This document shows positions 6,274 to 9,442 of a stretch of DNA of 9,442 nucleotides, in pieces. Numbering within the stretch: the first letter of the stretch is position 1; every line of letters begins with the position of its first letter. The notes beneath the pieces were generated by a model that saw only the letters and a program-made list of their open reading frames with translations, searched no databases and was not told where the DNA came from. The position numbers and the translations under genes were made by a program. This DNA is from Robiginitomaculum sp. (GTDB lineage Bacteria > Pseudomonadota > Alphaproteobacteria > Caulobacterales > Maricaulaceae), in contig NVWT02000003.1 of NCBI GenBank assembly GCA_002733735.2, positions 53,919 through 63,360 of the forward strand. The letters are read 5' to 3'.

Positions 6274-6285
6274 TGTCCATGGACA
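6274..6285. promoter_or_regulatory. Perfect 12-bp palindrome TGTCCATGGACA
   Basis: A perfect, spacer-free palindrome in the 202-bp gap before the NDUFA9-like gene, 63 bp upstream of its ATG. Size and position would suit a dimeric regulator, but no regulator is identified. The rest of the 6147-6348 gap holds the inverted CTAGGGTCTGYGCC motif and no gene that I can support. Confidence 0.3.
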
Positions 6286-6348
6286 GCGAGCATAGTTGGT
6301 TGTAACTCCTTAAAGCATGAAGTTGATGCATTTTTCAAAGGCTAAACA

Positions 6349-7308
6349 ATGAACAAGTTGGCAGTGGTATTTGGTGGTTCCGGGTTTTTAGGTAGACAGA
6401 TAGTTCGCGAGCTGTGCCGCAAAGGTTGGCGAGTACGGGTTGCGGTGCGCCGAGCCCATCAAGCTGTTGATCTTCGAGTTGAGGGCGATGTCGGCCAAGT
6501 GCAATTGGTACAATGCAATATTCGCTCTGATGCTTCTGTTGCTGCGGCAATGAATGGCGCGCAAATTGCCATTAACGCCGTTGGAATTTTGTTTGAAAGC
6601 GGCAAACAAAAGTTTGACGAATTACACACCGAAGGGGCGCAAAGGATTGCCCAAGCAGCTTCTGCACTTGGCGTACAACAATTGGTTCAAGTTTCTGCAC
6701 TTGGGGCTTCTGAACAATCTACCTCAAAATACGCCAGATCAAAGGCCAAGGGCGAGACAGCTGTTTTACAGGCCTTTCCCAATGCAATAATTTTACGACC
6801 ATCAGTTTTATTTGGCTCTGGCGATGGCCTGTTTGAGCGTTTTGCCGGCATGCTTTGCCTAACCCCGATAGTACCATTACCGATGGCCGACACTAAATTA
6901 CAGCCGGTATTTGTTGGTGATGTCGCAGCAGCAATTGTTGCAGCTTTGCAAAACCCTAACTCTGCCGGTACAACTTACGAACTAGGTGGGCCGCAAACAT
7001 TGACCCTTGGCCAAATCGTCCAAAACACAGCCATTTGGATTGAGCGCAAGCGGTTAATAATTGGCTTGCCAAAGATTGCTGCCAAAACAATGGGAGTTGT
7101 TGGTGATATTTCTGGAGCAGTGCCATTCGTTACTCCGTTTATAACCTCTGATCAGATATTGCAGCTAGAGCAAGACAATGTGGTTTCAGACGATGCACAG
7201 GGGTTTACAGAATTGGGTATAAAGCACCTTGAAACTATCGAGGCCAATGTGCCTGTTTATCTTGAGCGTTTTCGCAAATATGGTCAGTTTCACCAAAAAG
7301 TTGCCTAA
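6349..7308 (+). CDS. NDUFA9-like complex I NAD(P)-binding family protein (atypical SDR)
   Basis: 319 residues. The N-terminus is a Rossmann fold with the nucleotide-binding GGSGFLGR loop (9-16) after the first beta strand, and basic residues RVAVRR (30-35) after the second strand suggesting NADP(H) preference. A VSALGAS strand (115-121) and Y128-x3-K132 (SKYARSK) follow the extended/atypical SDR layout; LRPSVLFGSGDGLFERF in the middle is typical of the alphaproteobacterial homologues of the mitochondrial complex I subunit NDUFA9. In mitochondria that subunit binds NADPH and stabilises the junction of the enzyme's arms; whether the bacterial protein is a complex I subunit is not shown by this sequence. 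Start: ATG with AAAGG 7 bp upstream (6337-6341). Length is usual. The stop overlaps the convergent protease gene by 4 bp, leaving no room for a terminator between them. Confidence 0.88.
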   Translation: MNKLAVVFGGSGFLGRQIVRELCRKGWRVRVAVRRAHQAVDLRVEGDVGQVQLVQCNIRSDASVAAAMNGAQIAINAVGILFESGKQKFDELHTEGAQRIAQAASALGVQQLVQVSALGASEQSTSKYARSKAKGETAVLQAFPNAIILRPSVLFGSGDGLFERFAGMLCLTPIVPLPMADTKLQPVFVGDVAAAIVAALQNPNSAGTTYELGGPQTLTLGQIVQNTAIWIERKRLIIGLPKIAAKTMGVVGDISGAVPFVTPFITSDQILQLEQDNVVSDDAQGFTELGIKHLETIEANVPVYLERFRKYGQFHQKVA

Positions 7309-8183
7309 TCCCGGCGCAAGACTAAAAGCATAAGGCAAACTGTTGCCAACATCACGAAGCCACCGATTCCGACCATGCCACGCCAAGGCATGTCCGGCAG
7401 GTTGATCACCATCAACCCGACCCCTGCCAGTGCATTGATGGTTCCGTGAAATATGCTGGCAGCAAATACCGAGCGTCCAGCCTCGCGTAGCCACCCGATA
7501 ATTGGGGAGATAAGCAAGGTAAATCCAATCATCAAGAAAATACCTGCAATTGGCAGTTCCGGATAATTAAAACCCATAGCAATGACCGGCGCGTGCCAAA
7601 GCCCCCAAACAAATCCGATCATCAAATTGCCACGCCAGAAACCCAATGGCCGCCAGCGATCAAATAACCATCCGCGCCACCCCAATTCTTCATTCAACAA
7701 AAGGAAGCTATTAATAGCAATTCCCACCGGAATATTGATCAAAATTTGTAACCAAACTAATTGATCGAGGGAGAGCGGAAGCGCCTCAATGTCAACGTTT
7801 TCAGCTTCAAAAACTTGTTGCAACCCCTGTTTGAAGCCAATCCAATGTACATCTAAGCCCAGTAGGGAAATCAGTGTTGAACCAATGACAATCATAATCG
7901 CCAAAACAAGGCCACCAAACCAGATCCATTTCGGCCAAGAGGTAAACCCCAATGCCTGCTTCCAACGTTTGCGATCAAAAAGACAAGCACAGGTAATAGC
8001 GGCAATCGCTGGACCAAACATATAAACAACCAGCAGTAAGAAAGCCAATGAGCTATGCAAACCGCCCGTCTGCCAGATCACAGCGGCCACAGACCATGAA
8101 AATCCAAAGCAAACCAATAGAAACAATGCTATCTGGCGGGTAAAAAATATGGAGTGCAGTTTGGTTGTTTGCGTGCTTTTCAT
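7305..8183 (-). CDS. CPBP-family intramembrane glutamic endopeptidase
   Basis: 292 residues with about eight hydrophobic helices, an inner-membrane protein of the CPBP (CAAX protease and bacteriocin-processing, 'Abi') family. All signature residues are present: Glu165-Glu166-x3-Arg170 in NEELGWRGWLFD (motif 1), His197 in FVWGLWHAPV (motif 2), and His246/Asn250 in IFHGTINAL (motif 3). These form the glutamate-based active site of the Rce1-like proteases, so it should be active, cleaving peptide bonds within or near the membrane; the substrate is unknown. The ATG is the first start and has no clear ribosome site; the arm of a 10-bp inverted repeat overlaps its first base. It follows uppP by 30 bp on the same strand, suggesting co-transcription, and runs into the NDUFA9-like gene tail to tail with overlapping stops. 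Confidence 0.9.
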   Translation of the reverse strand: MKSTQTTKLHSIFFTRQIALFLLVCFGFSWSVAAVIWQTGGLHSSLAFLLLVVYMFGPAIAAITCACLFDRKRWKQALGFTSWPKWIWFGGLVLAIMIVIGSTLISLLGLDVHWIGFKQGLQQVFEAENVDIEALPLSLDQLVWLQILINIPVGIAINSFLLLNEELGWRGWLFDRWRPLGFWRGNLMIGFVWGLWHAPVIAMGFNYPELPIAGIFLMIGFTLLISPIIGWLREAGRSVFAASIFHGTINALAGVGLMVINLPDMPWRGMVGIGGFVMLATVCLMLLVLRRD

Positions 8184-8208
8184 TTAATTAGGATAATGCC
8201 TAATTAAA
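8183..8208. repeat. Perfect 10-bp inverted repeat between uppP and the protease gene
   Basis: TTTAATTAGG (8183-8192) and CCTAATTAAA (8199-8208) are exact inverse complements separated by ATAATG. It fills the 30-bp gap after the uppP stop and its inner edge is the A of the protease ATG (minus strand). It could be an operator, a weak terminator/attenuator, or an RNA hairpin controlling access to the protease start. Confidence 0.6.
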
Positions 8209-8213
8209 GAAAG

Positions 8214-9029
8214 TCAATGACCTAACACAAACCACAAAATTACTAAGCCCATAATAATTCGATAAATCACAAATGGGGTAAAGCCAATTTTCTGCACCAA
8301 CTGCATCAATAAGTGAATTGCTACCCAAGCTGTTACCGCCGAAAGAGCCGCTACAACCAAGCCATCGACCAAACCGGGCGCACCGGCAATTGGCTGGCTT
8401 ACAGCCAAATCAAGCAAAGCTGCTGCACCCATCGCCCCTAATAATGGGATCGAAAGCAACATCGAGAATCTCGCAGCTTCCTTGCGGCTAATTCCAAGAA
8501 ATCTGGCGGCGGTCATGGTAATGCCGGATCGTGATGTGCCGGGAATAAACGCCAAAACTTGCGCAAGACCAATCCAGACAGCGGTTGATAATTTGCTATC
8601 TTCCATCTTGTTGATATTTTGCACCGCACGATCACTAAACCATAGAACAATGCCAAAAAATATCGTTGCAATACCAATGATCAATGGATCACGTAAATAC
8701 TCCGCCCAACCAAACGCAAACAAAACCGCTCCGACCACCAAAGCAAATGGCGTTGCAATAATAATATGGATCAATAATTTACTAGCCGGGTTGTCCTTGC
8801 GCCCCCGCATCAGATCAAACCCGCCGCCGGCCATCGCCATTAAATCATTTCGAAAATACAACATAACCGCCAGTAATGAGCCCAAATGTGCCATCACATC
8901 TATCAATGCGCCTTGGTCTTGCTCGCCAGTAACCCATGGCACTAAGATAAGGTGCGCCGATGATGAGACCGGCAAAAATTCCGTCAGTCCTTGAATGATC
9001 GCCAATAATGCAAGTTGGATTAGTGTCAC
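8214..9029 (-). CDS. uppP: Undecaprenyl-diphosphate phosphatase (BacA type)
   Basis: 271 residues, polytopic inner-membrane enzyme that dephosphorylates undecaprenyl diphosphate to regenerate the lipid carrier for peptidoglycan and other surface polymers; excess confers bacitracin resistance. The family signature is clear: QGLTEFLPVSSSAHL (13-27), giving Gln13/Glu17 of the (E/Q)xxxE motif and His26, and PGTSRSG (163-169) with catalytic Arg167. Length is normal and about eight hydrophobic segments are visible. Start: GTG at 9027-9029 with AGGA (9041-9044, read on the minus strand) 11 nt upstream; an ATG just upstream is out of frame and stops at once. It is divergent from the cation-efflux gene and followed closely by the CPBP protease. 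A TAGAAT box on the minus strand (9078-9083) could be its -10, with no good -35. Confidence 0.96.
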   Translation of the reverse strand: MTLIQLALLAIIQGLTEFLPVSSSAHLILVPWVTGEQDQGALIDVMAHLGSLLAVMLYFRNDLMAMAGGGFDLMRGRKDNPASKLLIHIIIATPFALVVGAVLFAFGWAEYLRDPLIIGIATIFFGIVLWFSDRAVQNINKMEDSKLSTAVWIGLAQVLAFIPGTSRSGITMTAARFLGISRKEAARFSMLLSIPLLGAMGAAALLDLAVSQPIAGAPGLVDGLVVAALSAVTAWVAIHLLMQLVQKIGFTPFVIYRIIMGLVILWFVLGH

Positions 9030-9104
9030 GATAAATTCATTCCTGTATTTTCACCAAGTTAGACAATTGACAGGTTTATTCTAAGGCAGCAAGTGAATTG
9101 CCAT

Positions 9105-9133
9105 TTGACCCAAGTTAAATCACCGCCTATTTG
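9105..9133 (+). promoter_or_regulatory. Possible promoter for the cation-efflux gene
   Basis: TTGACC (9105-9110), 17-nt spacer and TATTTG (9128-9133). Transcription from it would start at about the ATG at 9141, giving a leaderless mRNA, which fits the absence of a ribosome site. The -10 match is weak. Confidence 0.3.
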
Positions 9134-9140
9134 ATTATTT

Positions 9141-9442
9141 ATGACTGATACTAATAAAGAAGCCCATGGGCCGGGTCGAACCGAGCCAAAACAAGCAGCC
9201 AAAATAACCAGAGCCATTACTTGGGTCTCGGTAATGGTGGCTTTGGTTTTGATGGTTTCAAAATTATTGGCATTTATCATTACTGGATCAGTGGCATTAT
9301 TGGCCAGCTTTGCCGATAGCGCATTGGATTTCTTTGCCTCTATCACCGCGTTTTTTGCAGTGCGCTATGCCGCAGAACCTGCCGATGAAGAACACCGGTT
9401 TGGCCATGGCAAAGCCGAAAGTTTCGCCTCATTATTTCAGGC
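9141..9442 (+). CDS. Cation diffusion facilitator (FieF-like metal efflux transporter), 3' truncated
   Basis: The first 100 residues are in the window and the frame runs off the right edge. After a hydrophilic, basic N-terminus (to about 25) come two membrane helices (about 27-48 and 52-76). Helix 2 carries Asp59 and Asp63 in ASFADSALDFFAS, the intramembrane metal site ligands, and the next loop has DEEHRFGHGKAES with Asp82, His85 and His89. All five positions keep the spacing of E. coli FieF, whose matching residues bind Zn2+ or Fe2+. It is therefore probably an inner-membrane divalent metal/H+ antiporter exporting Zn or Fe. The metal cannot be fixed from this part. Start: ATG at 9141; no ribosome site is seen, and translation may be leaderless. 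Divergent from uppP with a 111-bp gap. Confidence 0.93.
   Translation, partial: MTDTNKEAHGPGRTEPKQAAKITRAITWVSVMVALVLMVSKLLAFIITGSVALLASFADSALDFFASITAFFAVRYAAEPADEEHRFGHGKAESFASLFQ

Noticed and set aside
8482..8994. Plus-strand open frame of 170 codons
   Set aside because: Antisense to uppP, whose signature motifs are certain; the translation is a shadow with no family features.

Overview
The window looks like a piece of a Gram-negative, probably marine, alphaproteobacterial chromosome of moderate G+C. Three things point there: a vWA-type sortase target gene followed by a class GN ('marine proteobacterial') sortase, an NDUFA9-like NAD(P)-binding protein of the kind common in alphaproteobacteria, and UppP/BacA of proteobacterial type. 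The lineage is inferred from gene content; no rRNA, tRNA or marker gene is present.

Positions 1-2606 (+) hold the sortase locus. It comprises the 3' part of a vWA protein ending in an LPATA sorting signal, a sortase overlapping it by 4 bp, and 84 bp further on a one-pass envelope protein whose N-terminal half resembles a TonB-type transducer but whose C-terminal half does not. Positions 2728-4403 (+) hold a TetR regulator overlapping (TTGA) a threonine-aldolase-like PLP enzyme. A possible gene remnant (4393-4584) and an HD-domain protein (4614-5153) follow.

Positions 5154-5795 form the longest gene-poor stretch. It is rich in short direct and inverted repeats and hairpins and contains a GC-rich block that looks like a dispersed intergenic repeat. 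A DUF1801 protein (5796-6146) and an NDUFA9-like protein (6349-7308) follow on the + strand.

The NDUFA9-like gene converges, with overlapping stop codons, on a minus-strand pair: a CPBP-family intramembrane protease (7305-8183) downstream of undecaprenyl-diphosphatase UppP (8214-9029). A 10-bp perfect inverted repeat separates the pair and reaches into the protease start codon. At the right edge, divergent from uppP, is the 5' part of a FieF-like cation-efflux transporter (9141 to the edge).

No CRISPR array, complete mobile element, phage module or RNA gene was found. The least explained items are the sortase locus with its TonB-like third gene, the structured intergenic region, and a CTAGGGTCTGYGCC motif found in two separate gene upstream regions.
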